Source: Gammaproteobacteria bacterium (GTDB taxonomy: Bacteria; Pseudomonadota; Gammaproteobacteria; Pseudomonadales; Pseudohongiellaceae). Taken from it: DNA of 64,000 bases. The stretch lies in NCBI GenBank assembly GCA_002706685.1, contig PALV01000017.1:62001-126000 (forward strand), in the 5' to 3' direction. The notes beneath the pieces are model-generated. The model did no database searches. It saw nothing but the letters and a program-made list of their open reading frames with translations, and was not told the DNA's origin. Below are positions 1-8,273 of the stretch, piece by piece. Every line of letters begins with the position of its first letter. Within the stretch, counting starts at the first letter, position 1. Made by a program: the position numbers and the translations under genes.

Positions 1-109
1 TGACTTATAAGCAGCGTGGTGGGAAATACATGGGTCAAACGGGGGTAACTCCGCCGCGCGCTTGAGCCAGTCGGTTAGTTGTCGCGACGCTCTGTTGTTC
101 AGCGCTTCC

Positions 110-262
110 GGCCCTGGAACTAGCGGGGCGGTGCAAGGCTGCAGCGCGTCCGGCACCGGAACTAGGGTCGCAGTCCTCGTCAGGTTTTCCTCGCTCCTTG
201 CGACCCTATCCCCGGCGCCTCGATTGGGCTGAGTCGCTACTTGCCCCTCTATGTCCAGGGCC
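110..262. repeat. Structured repeat copy A, enclosing copy B
   Basis: The outer arms GGCCCTGG (110-117) and CCAGGGCC (255-262) are perfectly complementary. A second pair, AGCGGGGC (122-129) and GCCCCTCT (243-250), pairs with one mismatch. The flanks match those of copies B and C: CGCTTCC before the 5' arm, AACT after it, and TCGATT after the 3' arm. Its apical part holds the whole of copy B rather than the conserved loop, which suggests nesting or insertion of one element in another. Confidence 0.6.
152..219. repeat. Structured repeat copy B (two-stem hairpin)
   Basis: The outer arms GGCACCGG (152-159) and CCGGCGCC (212-219) pair at seven of eight positions. The inner arms GGGTCGCA (165-172) and TGCGACCC (199-206) pair perfectly. 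The 26-nt loop (173-198) is identical to that of copy C and carries a small AGG-TTTT-CCT tip. Compared with copy C, the stem bases differ but pairing is kept, which indicates selection on structure. Confidence 0.75.
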
Positions 263-393
263 TCGATTCGGTTGAGTGCGGCGTCGCTGCTATAACTGCT
301 ACTTCCAGCGTGCGGCGGTGTTGGGGGAGGTCAGCGGTGCGCCTCGATTGAGCGTTGTGCCGCGCCTGGTCGGGCCCTAAACTGTTCGCTTCC

Positions 394-461
394 GGCCTCG
401 GAACTCGGGTGGCAGTCCTCGTCAGGTTTTCCTCGCTCCTTGCCACCCGATCCCCGAGGCC
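394..461. repeat. Structured repeat copy C (two-stem hairpin)
   Basis: The outer arms GGCCTCGG (394-401) and CCGAGGCC (454-461) and the inner arms GGGTGGCA (407-414) and TGCCACCC (441-448) are all perfectly complementary. The 26-nt loop (415-440) is identical to that of copy B. The copy lies inside a further perfect 10-bp inverted repeat, CCGCGCCTGG (360-369) and CCAGGCGCGG (484-493), which ends about 20 nt before the sdaA start codon. Confidence 0.75.
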
Positions 462-514
462 TCGATTAAACTTTGTGCCACTTCCAGGCGCGGGGTGCTA
501 TTGGGGGAGGGGTT

Positions 515-1957
515 ATGTCGCGTCGGTTTGCATCTGCTCGGGAGTCTTTGTCGGTTCTGGATATGTTCAAGATCGGCGTTGGGCCTAGTAGTTCTCATAC
601 GCTGGGGCCGTGGCGGGCGGCGCAGCGGTTTGTGGCGGGGCTGGACGCGGAGCGCAAACCGGCATCACTTCGTGTTTATCTTTACGGCTCGCTGGCCAAG
701 ACAGGTAAGGGGCATGGTACGGATCTGGCCATCATGATGGGTTTGACGGGTGCTGATCCCGTGAGCTTTCCGACCGATCGGCTGGCTGAGACCGTCAATG
801 CGATTCGTCAGCAGAAAGAGATCCGGCTGAATGATGAGGTGTCGTTGTCCTTTGACCCGGAGTCCTGCCTGCTTTTTTGTCCCGCAGAGTCTTTGCCTGA
901 ACATCCCAATGGCATGCGTTTTGAAGTGCAGTACGAGGATGGTGATGAATATCAGGCGGTGTATTTCTCGATAGGTGGCGGTTTTGTCAGTCGTCATGAT
1001 GAGCTGGGCGTCAGTGCAGTGGATTTTGTTGAGCTGCCGCACCCGATTAACACCGCAGCTGATCTGACTCGCTGGTGCAGGCAGACCGGTCTGTCGATCG
1101 CCGGCGTGGTCGAGAAAAACGAACTGGCCTGGCGAGAGGCCAGCGAAACGCGTCGGGCCGTGCTGCAGATCTGGCAGACCATGTTTGAGTGTCTGTATCG
1201 GGGCTGTCATACCGATGGCGAGCTGCCAGGTGACCTGCAGGTGACTCGCCGCGCGCCAGCCTTCAACCGGCGACTGCTCGATAATGACCTGGATTACACC
1301 ATCGAGACCTGGCGCGATGCCATTCGAAACTCGGGTACGGGTTTCTCTCATGCGCTGGACTGGCTGAGCTGTTTTGCCCTGGCCGTCAACGAAGAGAACG
1401 CCGCATTCGGCCGCGTGGTCACCGCGCCGACCAATGGCGCAGCAGGTGTGATTCCCGCCGTGCTCTGGTATCTGCTGGTGTTTGAACAGGAGCAGCCCGA
1501 CGACGATGTCATCATGAAATTCCTGTTAACCGCCTCAGAGATCGGTTGCCTGTTCAAAAAGCGGGCGACAATTTCAGCGGCCATGGGCGGCTGCCAGGCC
1601 GAGATCGGCGTCTCCTCCGCCATGGCCGCTGCGGGTCTGACAGCCTGTCGTGGCGGCAGCGTCGAGCAGGTCACAATGGCCGCCGAGATCGCCATGGAGC
1701 ACCACCTGGGCCTGACCTGTGATCCAGTCGGCGGCCTGGTGCAGGTTCCCTGCATAGAACGCAACGCCATGGGCGCCGTAAAGGCCGTCACCGCCTCGCA
1801 ACTGGCACTGTTTGGTGATCCCGCCAAAGCCAAAGTCTCGCTCGACGCAGTCATCCGCACCATGTGGCAGACCGCCGCGGACATGAGCGACAAATACAAA
1901 GAAACCTCAGAAGCCGGTCTGGCCGTCAATATCCCAATCAGTTTGAGCGAATGCTGA
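515..1957 (+). CDS. sdaA: L-serine ammonia-lyase (iron-sulfur L-serine dehydratase)
   Basis: Deaminates L-serine to pyruvate and ammonia in the cytoplasm using a [4Fe-4S] cluster. The 480-residue protein is the single-chain form, with the small domain (GVGPSSSHT near the N-terminus) and the large catalytic domain fused. The C-terminal domain has [14 protein letters not shown] and VPCIERN, which supply the cluster cysteines. The ATG at 515 follows a very strong GGGGGAGGGG and matches the family start (short leader before [11 protein letters not shown]). It stands alone: the next gene begins about 100 nt downstream. The repeats immediately upstream may affect its expression, but that is inference. 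Confidence 0.93.
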   Translation: MSRRFASARESLSVLDMFKIGVGPSSSHTLGPWRAAQRFVAGLDAERKPASLRVYLYGSLAKTGKGHGTDLAIMMGLTGADPVSFPTDRLAETVNAIRQQKEIRLNDEVSLSFDPESCLLFCPAESLPEHPNGMRFEVQYEDGDEYQAVYFSIGGGFVSRHDELGVSAVDFVELPHPINTAADLTRWCRQTGLSIAGVVEKNELAWREASETRRAVLQIWQTMFECLYRGCHTDGELPGDLQVTRRAPAFNRRLLDNDLDYTIETWRDAIRNSGTGFSHALDWLSCFALAVNEENAAFGRVVTAPTNGAAGVIPAVLWYLLVFEQEQPDDDVIMKFLLTASEIGCLFKKRATISAAMGGCQAEIGVSSAMAAAGLTACRGGSVEQVTMAAEIAMEHHLGLTCDPVGGLVQVPCIERNAMGAVKAVTASQLALFGDPAKAKVSLDAVIRTMWQTAADMSDKYKETSEAGLAVNIPISLSEC

Positions 1958-2056
1958 TGCTCTGCTATGTTTCCTACCGGGGACAATCACTTGCTCCTGC
2001 CGTGTCACTGTCAAGCCAGACAATATTACAAGCTGTCGCCAGTAAGGATTATTACC

Positions 2057-3283
2057 GTGCAGATTCTGACGTTCACACCCGTACGCACGTCATTGCGACT
2101 TAAACCCGGTCTCGACCCGCGTTCACTCGAGTTTCAGCATGTTCTGTCGGCGCTGCCGCAGGATAACGGTCAGCTGTGCATCCCCAATCGCACACTTGGC
2201 AGCAACCTGTCGGACTTTGAACGCAAAGATGAGCAAAGTTATGACACACGGCTACTGATCTATCGTCAGACAATTGAAAATGGCGAAATCGTGTTTCATG
2301 TTTTTCCTTTGGGCATGACGATTGTCGAAATCTGTCTGGAATACAGGGAATCTCCCGACGCAGCGCAGATAGATAAGTTTGCCCGACAGTCCACTCAGGA
2401 GTTGATCGCTTCCCATCTACCGGTGGTGTCGAAAATAGTTGCTGATGTGGTATCGCGAATTCCTTCTGCATACCTGGACAGGGAGAGATTAGAGGCAGTG
2501 AATTCGTCAGATGATGAACGCTGGATTGCCTGCGCAGTGCTGATTTCCAGTGACACCTTGTGCGACCCTGCGATGCATAAGTTTCTGGAGCAGTGGCTGT
2601 GTGATACTGCTAGACCTGATGATGCCCAGCGTCTTGTTGATGGCGAAATCGACTACTCAATGACCTGGTTGAATTATGCAATCGTGGACAGCACGCCGCG
2701 TCGTACCCTGATGCTCCGTGCAGCCATGCGTCTGTCGCAGGTATATTACGCAGTGCAGCACAGTCTGAATCGTCAGGCGCAGCTAGATCTTTCACGCGCC
2801 CAGTTTGAAAAGAATGCCCGCAAGGTCAAATCAGCGTTGACTCTGACCCGAACGCGCATGCAGATGCTGCAGATTCAGTTTGGTGTGCAAAAAAGTTTTA
2901 TGAACCGGACCATGCGCAGCGTGCTGGATGGCATCATGCAGGCTTGGGGGTTTGATGATGTGGTCGCTAATGGTGCCCGTCTGATTGAAGCCAGCAGTGC
3001 GCGCATCAATGAGCTGGATCGCAGTCGTCGCGAATTCAGCACCTATCTTACTGATGTCATTCTGGCTGCAATTGCCCTGATTGCCATCATGGAACTGTCG
3101 TTGGCGCTGGTACAGTACAGCCGTGAATTTGTCTCCCGCCCAGTGCTGGGTTATACCGACAGCAGTGTGTCGCAGGTGCTCAGTTTTGTTGCATCGAGAG
3201 AGATCGACGTGCTGCTGTCGGGATCAGCTCTGTTGTTTGTATTTCTGGTTATAGTGTATGGACTGCTCAAAAGAGATAAGTAG
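2057..3283 (+). CDS. Hypothetical protein with two C-terminal membrane segments
   Basis: I do not recognise this 408-residue protein. It has a soluble N-terminal domain of about 240 residues, a helical, Arg/Gln-rich probable coiled-coil region (about 240-330), and two hydrophobic segments near the C-terminus (YLTDVILAAIALIAIMELS and LLSGSALLFVFLVIVYGLL), ending LLKRDK. This layout recalls CorA-type or DUF155/RMD1-type proteins, but I see no GMN ion-channel signature. The GTG at 2057 is chosen because AAGGA lies about 10 nt upstream; an in-frame ATG at 1967 would add 30 unlikely residues. It is followed with no gap by a solute-binding-like gene, so the two are probably co-transcribed. Confidence 0.6.
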   Translation: MQILTFTPVRTSLRLKPGLDPRSLEFQHVLSALPQDNGQLCIPNRTLGSNLSDFERKDEQSYDTRLLIYRQTIENGEIVFHVFPLGMTIVEICLEYRESPDAAQIDKFARQSTQELIASHLPVVSKIVADVVSRIPSAYLDRERLEAVNSSDDERWIACAVLISSDTLCDPAMHKFLEQWLCDTARPDDAQRLVDGEIDYSMTWLNYAIVDSTPRRTLMLRAAMRLSQVYYAVQHSLNRQAQLDLSRAQFEKNARKVKSALTLTRTRMQMLQIQFGVQKSFMNRTMRSVLDGIMQAWGFDDVVANGARLIEASSARINELDRSRREFSTYLTDVILAAIALIAIMELSLALVQYSREFVSRPVLGYTDSSVSQVLSFVASREIDVLLSGSALLFVFLVIVYGLLKRDK

Positions 3284-3284
3284 C

Positions 3285-4325
3285 GTGCGCGCCACTTTCA
3301 GCCTTCTGCTGGCTTTAATTCTGGCAGGAGTGCTGCCAGCGTCGCCGGTGCGAGCTGCCGAGACGACAAGCCTGCCTGTGCTGACTGATATCTGGCCCCC
3401 TTATGTGATGGAGCCACATAATACAATGTCCGGTAGCGGGCTGGGCAGTGCTGCCCGTATTGTACGTCTGGTGTTGCACGACATGGGTTATACGGCCGAC
3501 TTTCAGTACTTCGATTTTGCATACAGTTTCGACCGAGTGTTGCATTCTGACTCGGCAGTGTCCTTTCCTTACTTCCGGACACCTACGCGCGAAACCCAGG
3601 TGCTGTTTTCTGATCCCCTGTTTGAGGTTCGCAATCGGCTTTACTACAACCGGCAGTATCATGAGTCTGTAAATGGTCCCGCCAATTTTTCAGGCCTGCG
3701 TTTCGGGCAGGTCGCCGGTTACAGCTATGGTGCCGAGATGGATGCAGTGCTAGTTGAGCCGGTAATCTTCAGCAGTGAACAGGAAGCAATGCGGGCCTTG
3801 TTGAATAATGATATCGACCTGCTCCCAATGACAGATTCGGTTGCCATGGCATTGCTGCAGGATGTGTTTCCAGATCAACTGGAGCTCGTGCGTTCCGTTG
3901 CCGCTTTGGACAGCGTGTCCAGCCTGCATCTGATCGCGCCTGCAACGGAGCAGGGCACACAGTTTATTGAGCGCTTTAATGCCAGTCATAAACGTCTGCT
4001 GCAGGCTGGTATTGTTTCAGACGTTGATTTGGAAAATAGTCCTGGACAAGCACAGCAGACAGATGTTGTTGAGTTGGTGGTGGCAGAGGGCTATCCGGTT
4101 ATTGTTGGTAATACGCGCACGGACCCGCCGCAGCACTTTGCCATCCCGCAAGGTACCCGTGCGATGGTGCTGCGCTGGAGTGACCTGATAAGAGAGGCAT
4201 CGTCTAGTGAACAGATCTACCGCACCATGACGGATGAGAGTCAGGTGGTTGTCTTGAACGGCCCGCATGTAGGCAAAGAACTGTATATAAAGAATATGCA
4301 TCTTCAGATTGTTCCGACGCGGTGA
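3285..4325 (+). CDS. Periplasmic solute-binding-like protein (family 3 type)
   Basis: The 346-residue protein starts with a signal peptide (RATFSLLLALILAG...PVRAAE). A bacterial family 3 solute-binding fold follows: the opening strand TDIWPPYV, then DMGYTADFQYFDFAYSFDRV, SFPYFRTPTRETQVLFSDPLFE and GLRFGQVAGYSYG are typical of amino-acid/ectoine-type binding proteins. About 85 C-terminal residues (from DVVELVVAEGYPVIVG) continue past the usual fold and look beta-rich. No permease or ATPase gene is adjacent, so transport is not implied; proteins of this kind can also act as sensors. GTG 3285 directly follows the previous stop; an ATG at 3258 inside the upstream gene is the alternative start. 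Confidence 0.65.
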   Translation: MRATFSLLLALILAGVLPASPVRAAETTSLPVLTDIWPPYVMEPHNTMSGSGLGSAARIVRLVLHDMGYTADFQYFDFAYSFDRVLHSDSAVSFPYFRTPTRETQVLFSDPLFEVRNRLYYNRQYHESVNGPANFSGLRFGQVAGYSYGAEMDAVLVEPVIFSSEQEAMRALLNNDIDLLPMTDSVAMALLQDVFPDQLELVRSVAALDSVSSLHLIAPATEQGTQFIERFNASHKRLLQAGIVSDVDLENSPGQAQQTDVVELVVAEGYPVIVGNTRTDPPQHFAIPQGTRAMVLRWSDLIREASSSEQIYRTMTDESQVVVLNGPHVGKELYIKNMHLQIVPTR

Positions 4326-4329
4326 CTGA

Positions 4330-4872
4330 GTGATCCTCTCCCTGATTGGCTGGCTGGGCACAAGCTCTTATCTGGTAGCACATTTTTACCTGGCACTGAC
4401 ACATAATCCGCGGATCAGACTTTACTATGTAGTGAATCTGCTGGCAGCGGTAGTGCTGGTTTTTAGCTCGGCCGCCATCGCCTCGTGGCAGGCCGCCGTC
4501 ACCAATCTTTTCTGGGCACTGATCAGTCTGGCTATAGTGATGCGTTACGCCCCGCAGCTTCCCTTTAAACTGTCAGAAAGCTGGCTTATGCGCCCCTGCG
4601 TCCTGCTTGGCATAGCTGGTCTTGGCCTGAGTCCGCTTGTTTTCTATCAGGGTATGAGCCTGTTGGGCTGGGCTGGAACGGCCATGTTTGTGTTGTCTTA
4701 TCTGTTGTTTGCCAGTGGTGTTATTCAACGCCGTCGTTTTCTTTGTTACAACACGATGGCGGCCTATGGGCTGGTGCCAATTCTGTATCTTGACGGCAAT
4801 TTGCCGGTTTTTGTGCTGGAATTGGCCTGGGGCACCATCTCGCTTGTCGGCTTGCTCCGGCTCAAAGCCTGA
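4330..4872 (+). CDS. Small integral membrane protein with two related halves
   Basis: The 180-residue protein is almost entirely hydrophobic, with about six membrane segments. The halves resemble one another: LSLIGWLGTSSYLVAHFYLAL...YYVVNLLAA...NLFWALISLAIV aligns with MSLLGWAGTAMFVLSYLLFAS...CYNTMAAYG...ELAWGTISLVGLL. Each half looks like the short CBU_0592-type membrane family, so this appears to be a tandem duplication. The family's function is unknown. The start is GTG at 4330, four nt after the previous stop, with a poor ribosome-binding site, suggesting translational coupling. It ends the three-gene group that starts at 2057. Confidence 0.6.
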   Translation: MILSLIGWLGTSSYLVAHFYLALTHNPRIRLYYVVNLLAAVVLVFSSAAIASWQAAVTNLFWALISLAIVMRYAPQLPFKLSESWLMRPCVLLGIAGLGLSPLVFYQGMSLLGWAGTAMFVLSYLLFASGVIQRRRFLCYNTMAAYGLVPILYLDGNLPVFVLELAWGTISLVGLLRLKA

Positions 4873-5074
4873 CTGGCACCCTTCTGCCGGACCGCTGTCA
4901 AACTCAGAACCACAGTCGCGTCACAGGTTTGTGCTCCTGCAAAACCTGCATTCCCACCGTCCATGACGGTTGGCGCGTCAATTTCCCGTCAAAGTGACAG
5001 TAATCCGCCTGTATTCTGCCAGCGGCAAAACCTTGCCGCACCCTAAGTGATTGAAAAATAAGACCTGATACGAC
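4873..5074. other. Intergenic stretch before the flagellar regulators
   Basis: No gene is apparent. A small perfect hairpin, ACCGTC-CAT-GACGGT (4956-4970), could mark the 3' end of the preceding unit but lacks a following T-run. The sigma-54 promoter for fleS lies at its right edge. Confidence 0.4.
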
Positions 5075-5089
5075 TGGCACGGACATTGC
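5075..5089 (+). promoter_or_regulatory. Sigma-54 promoter of fleSR
   Basis: TGGCAC-GGACA-TTGC has the exact -24/-12 bases and spacing of a sigma-54 site. Transcription would begin near 5101, giving a leader of about 35 nt before fleS. In polar flagellates this promoter is normally driven by the master regulator FleQ/FlrA, which is not encoded in this window. Confidence 0.85.
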
Positions 5090-5135
5090 TTGCCACCCTT
5101 GCGGAAACAGAACATCCAAGGGGCGGGACAAACAC

Positions 5136-6413
5136 ATGGCAGCAAGCAGCCTGACGCTGGTAAGAGACATACAAAGTCAGCCAAATAGTGCACAGGCACT
5201 GGAATTGGCATTCAAGGCTTTTAATGAACTGTCCGGCGAACTGACGCAGACCTACCAGGCGCTTGAGAGCCAGGTGCGTGATCTGACAGCCGAGCTGGAA
5301 GCTGCCAATGCCCAGCGCCTGCGCGAGCTGGCCGAGAAAGAGCGCATCGCGCACCGGCTGACCAAACTGCTGCAGCTGTTGCCAGGCGGCGTACTGGTGC
5401 TGAATGCTCGCGGCCAGATTTCTGAGTGTAATGCAGCTGCCCTGGATCTGCTGGGTTCGCCTCTGGAAGGTGAGCTGTGGGTCGAGATCATTCGCACCCG
5501 CTTTGCGCCACGCAGCGACGACGGCCACGAGATTTCACTGGTAAACGGCAAGCGTGTAAGCCTGCTGAGCCGCTCGCTGGAAGAAGAGCCCGGCCAGATC
5601 ATCCTGATTACCGATCAGACAGAAACCCGACGCCTGCAGCAGCGACTGAGCCGTCATCAGCGTCTGACGGAAATGGGTCAGATGGTGTCGTCACTGGCAC
5701 ATCAGATTCGCACACCGCTGGCAGCCGCCATGCTGTATGCCGGACACCTGGCACATGCACTGCCGTCACAGGCTGCGCAAGCAGGTGATGATCAGCCCGC
5801 TGATGCGGACAGACTGCAACGCACTCACGACCGACTGATGTCCCGTCTGCACAACATGGAGCGCCAGGTGCGTGACATGCTGGTGTTTGCACGCGGTGAG
5901 GCGGTGCTGGATGCACGTCTGAGCATGGCCCAGCTGTTTGATGAAACGCGGGTGGCTGCTGAGGTGTTGTTACGCGACAGCCGCACACGCTGTCAGTGGA
6001 CCAACGAAGCTCCTGACTGCCTGCTGGACTGCAATCAGGAGTCGCTGGTAGGTGCCATATTGAATCTGTTGGAAAACGCCCAGCAGAACGGCGGCGCCCA
6101 GGTGCAGCTGAAGGTGATCGCTGATCACAATTGTGAAGCAGGCCATCTGCGCTTTTTTGTACAGGACAACGGCCCTGGCATTGATCCGAAAGTGTTGAGC
6201 CAGGTGACGGAAGCATTTTATACCACCCGTGCCCAGGGCACCGGGCTGGGACTGGCCGTGGCGCAGGTTGTTGCGCGTGCGCACGGCGGACGATTTTTTA
6301 TTGAGAACCTCGCAAGCGGGAATCTGCACCCTGAGGCAGAGAAGGTCAGCGGCATTCGAGCCGGCTTTGTACTGCCTTGCCAGGGTAAAGCTACACAGGA
6401 GCAGACTGTATGA
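5136..6413 (+). CDS. fleS: Flagellar two-component sensor kinase FleS/FlrB
   Basis: Cytoplasmic histidine kinase that phosphorylates FleR to activate middle-stage flagellar genes. The 425 residues have no membrane segment. A helical N-terminus is followed by a PAS-like domain (LLQLLPGGVLVLNARGQISECN, about 80-165), a dimerisation domain with the H-box SSLAHQIRTPLAAA (phospho-acceptor His189), and a GHKL ATPase domain with N-box NLLENAQQNG, DNGPGID and GTGLGLAV. It overlaps fleR by 4 nt (ATGA), as expected for coupled kinase and regulator genes. It is called flrB in Vibrio. Confidence 0.92.
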   Translation: MAASSLTLVRDIQSQPNSAQALELAFKAFNELSGELTQTYQALESQVRDLTAELEAANAQRLRELAEKERIAHRLTKLLQLLPGGVLVLNARGQISECNAAALDLLGSPLEGELWVEIIRTRFAPRSDDGHEISLVNGKRVSLLSRSLEEEPGQIILITDQTETRRLQQRLSRHQRLTEMGQMVSSLAHQIRTPLAAAMLYAGHLAHALPSQAAQAGDDQPADADRLQRTHDRLMSRLHNMERQVRDMLVFARGEAVLDARLSMAQLFDETRVAAEVLLRDSRTRCQWTNEAPDCLLDCNQESLVGAILNLLENAQQNGGAQVQLKVIADHNCEAGHLRFFVQDNGPGIDPKVLSQVTEAFYTTRAQGTGLGLAVAQVVARAHGGRFFIENLASGNLHPEAEKVSGIRAGFVLPCQGKATQEQTV

Positions 6414-7834
6414 CTGACAAGGCAACCGTTTTGATCGTTGAAGACAATCCACAGCTGCGTGATGCGCTGAGCGATACGCTGGATTACGCCGGCTACAATG
6501 TGCTCGCGGCGGAAAGCGGCGATGAAGCGCTGAGCGTCCTGGCTACCCAGGCCGTCGACATGGTGGTGTCCGACATCAATATGGATGGAATGGATGGTCA
6601 CGAACTGTTGCAGCGAATTCGCGGTCGCTTCCCGGCATTGCCGGTGGTTCTGATCACGGCTTTTGGCAGCATCGGCAGTTCCGTGCGTGCGATGCGCGAA
6701 GGCGCTGTAGATTACCTGCTGAAACCTTTTAAACCGGAGCAGCTGCTGGCGACGGTAGAGAAGTACCTGACCACGCGTGTACTGGGTGGCAATGAGCCAG
6801 TCGCCATTGAGCCTTCCAGCCAGCAGTTGCTGTCGCTGGCAGGAAAAGTGGCACGTACCGATGCAACTGTTCTGATTTCTGGTGAAAGCGGCACGGGCAA
6901 GGAAGTACTGGCCCAGTTCATTCACCAGCATTCCAATCGAGCCAAAGGCCCGTTTGTGGCCATCAACTGTGCGGCGATTCCGGAGAACATGCTGGAAGCG
7001 ACGCTGTTCGGTTATGAAAAGGGTGCCTTCACTGGCGCTTACAACAGCAGCCCGGGCAAGTTCGAACAGGCTGATGGTGGCACGCTGCTGCTGGACGAAA
7101 TTTCAGAAATGGATATTGGTCTGCAGGCCAAAATTCTGCGTGTGCTGCAGGAGCGCGAGGTTGAGCGTCTTGGCAGCCGCAAGACCATGAAGCTGGATGT
7201 GCGTGTGATCGCTACCACCAACCGCGATCTGCGTCAGCACGTGCGTGAAGGAAACTTCCGCGAAGACCTGTATTACCGCCTGAGCGTATTTCCGCTGGCC
7301 TGGTTGCCACTGCGTCAGCGTCGTCAGGACATCGTGCCGCTGGCTGAACGTTTGCTGGAGCAGCATGCCGGACGTATGGGCCGCAGCACCGTTCGTCTGG
7401 ATGAGCAGGCCAAGCTGACACTGAGCCAGTACGCCTGGCCGGGCAATGTGCGCGAGCTGGACAATGTGTTGCAACGGGCGCTGATCATTCAGGATGGACA
7501 CACCATTACTGCATCCTGCCTTGGCCTGGAGCAGGGACAGACTCATCGTTTCGCGGGTACCGTCAGCAATGGTGCCGTCAGCAGCAGCGCCGGCAGTCAC
7601 AGCGTGACTGTGCCTGTCACTGCACAGGAAGCCGACGGCAGCGACGACAACCGTCCACTGGGTAACGATCTGAAGCAGCGCGAGTTTGAAATCATTCTGT
7701 CCACCCTCAAACAGCAGGGTGGTCGCCGCAAGGAAACTGCAGAAGTGCTGGGCGTCAGTGCACGCACGCTGCGTTACAAGCTGGCGAGAATGCGTGATAT
7801 GGGCATCAATATCGATTCACTGGTAAGTGCATAA
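6410..7834 (+). CDS. fleR: Sigma-54-dependent response regulator FleR/FlrC
   Basis: NtrC-type activator of class III flagellar operons. The 474 residues comprise a receiver domain (phospho-acceptor Asp55 in SDINMDG), a AAA+ sigma-54 interaction domain with Walker A GESGTGKE and the GAFTGA loop that contacts sigma-54, and a C-terminal Fis-type helix-turn-helix (RRKETAEVLGVSARTLRYKL). All activation motifs are intact. It should act with FleS on the sigma-54 promoters found before fliK, fliL and flhA. No separate promoter is visible between fleR and fliE (12-nt gap), so fliE and the genes after it are probably read from the fleS promoter. Confidence 0.94.
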   Translation: MTDKATVLIVEDNPQLRDALSDTLDYAGYNVLAAESGDEALSVLATQAVDMVVSDINMDGMDGHELLQRIRGRFPALPVVLITAFGSIGSSVRAMREGAVDYLLKPFKPEQLLATVEKYLTTRVLGGNEPVAIEPSSQQLLSLAGKVARTDATVLISGESGTGKEVLAQFIHQHSNRAKGPFVAINCAAIPENMLEATLFGYEKGAFTGAYNSSPGKFEQADGGTLLLDEISEMDIGLQAKILRVLQEREVERLGSRKTMKLDVRVIATTNRDLRQHVREGNFREDLYYRLSVFPLAWLPLRQRRQDIVPLAERLLEQHAGRMGRSTVRLDEQAKLTLSQYAWPGNVRELDNVLQRALIIQDGHTITASCLGLEQGQTHRFAGTVSNGAVSSSAGSHSVTVPVTAQEADGSDDNRPLGNDLKQREFEIILSTLKQQGGRRKETAEVLGVSARTLRYKLARMRDMGINIDSLVSA

Positions 7835-7846
7835 AGGGAGGCCGTG

Positions 7847-8224
7847 ATGAACACGATTGGCGATCGCAGCGATATCAATCAACTACTGATGCAAATGCGT
7901 GAAATACGCGGCCAGATCCAGTCTCCGGAAGTCAACAAGCCGGATATGAGCCAGGCTGTCAACGGCAGCCAGGGCATCAATGGCGCGGGCAAGGCTGAGG
8001 GCACTGGTTTCGGCGAGATGCTCAAACAGGCCGTCGATTCTGTGGCTGATACCCAGGCTAAATCTTCTGAGCTGCAGCGCGCGTTTGAAATGGGTGAGCC
8101 GGGCGTTGATATCACCCAGGTCATGATCCAGATGCAGAAAGCCAGCGTGTCCTTCGAGGCCATGAACCAGGTGCGTAACCGCCTGGTCAGCGCCTATCAG
8201 GACATCATGAATATGCCGTTGTAA
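7847..8224 (+). CDS. fliE: Flagellar MS-ring/rod junction protein FliE
   Basis: Connects the MS ring to the rod in the periplasm and is exported by the flagellar type III system. The 125-residue protein has a variable N-terminus and the conserved C-terminal helices (FGEMLKQAVDSV... and ITQVMIQMQKASVSFEAMNQVRNRLVSAYQDIMNMPL). It lies directly after fleR and before fliF. ATG 7847 is preferred over an in-frame GTG at 7844 because GGGAG lies 7 nt upstream. Confidence 0.93.
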   Translation: MNTIGDRSDINQLLMQMREIRGQIQSPEVNKPDMSQAVNGSQGINGAGKAEGTGFGEMLKQAVDSVADTQAKSSELQRAFEMGEPGVDITQVMIQMQKASVSFEAMNQVRNRLVSAYQDIMNMPL

Positions 8225-8273
8225 GACTCACTACGACATCAGCGCACGCGCGAAACACACAGGAAAATGAATC

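Larger units (their letters stand above)
1..514. other. Gene-free region upstream of sdaA, rich in structured repeats
   Basis: I see no convincing gene in this stretch; the short reading frames lack ribosome-binding sites and recognisable products. From about 90 onward it is dominated by inverted repeats listed separately. The hexamer TCGATT follows a GCC at four places (220, 263, 344 and 462), and TCCGG-N6-GGAACT-like sequence occurs three times (near 108, 150 and 392). A direct repeat links about 298-333 with 476-512 (ACTTCCAG...TTGGGGGAGG). The second GGGGGAGG forms the sdaA ribosome-binding site. Confidence 0.6.

Noticed and set aside
110..493. Integron attC sites as an explanation for the nested repeats
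   Set aside because: The core attC sequences (RYYYAAC/GTTRRRY) are not at the arm ends, no gene cassettes or integrase are nearby, and the loop, rather than the ends, is the conserved part.
110..493. CRISPR array
   Set aside because: Repeat spacing is irregular, copies are few and nested, and no cas genes are present.
665..1351. Long open frame on the minus strand opposite sdaA
   Set aside because: It lies wholly within a clear L-serine dehydratase gene, has no ribosome-binding site or recognised motifs, and reflects codon bias of the sense gene.
4874..4888. TGGCAC-CCTTC-TGCC, a sigma-54 look-alike after the small membrane protein gene
   Set aside because: The -12 element does not match TTGC at the required spacing, and a much better site lies at 5075.
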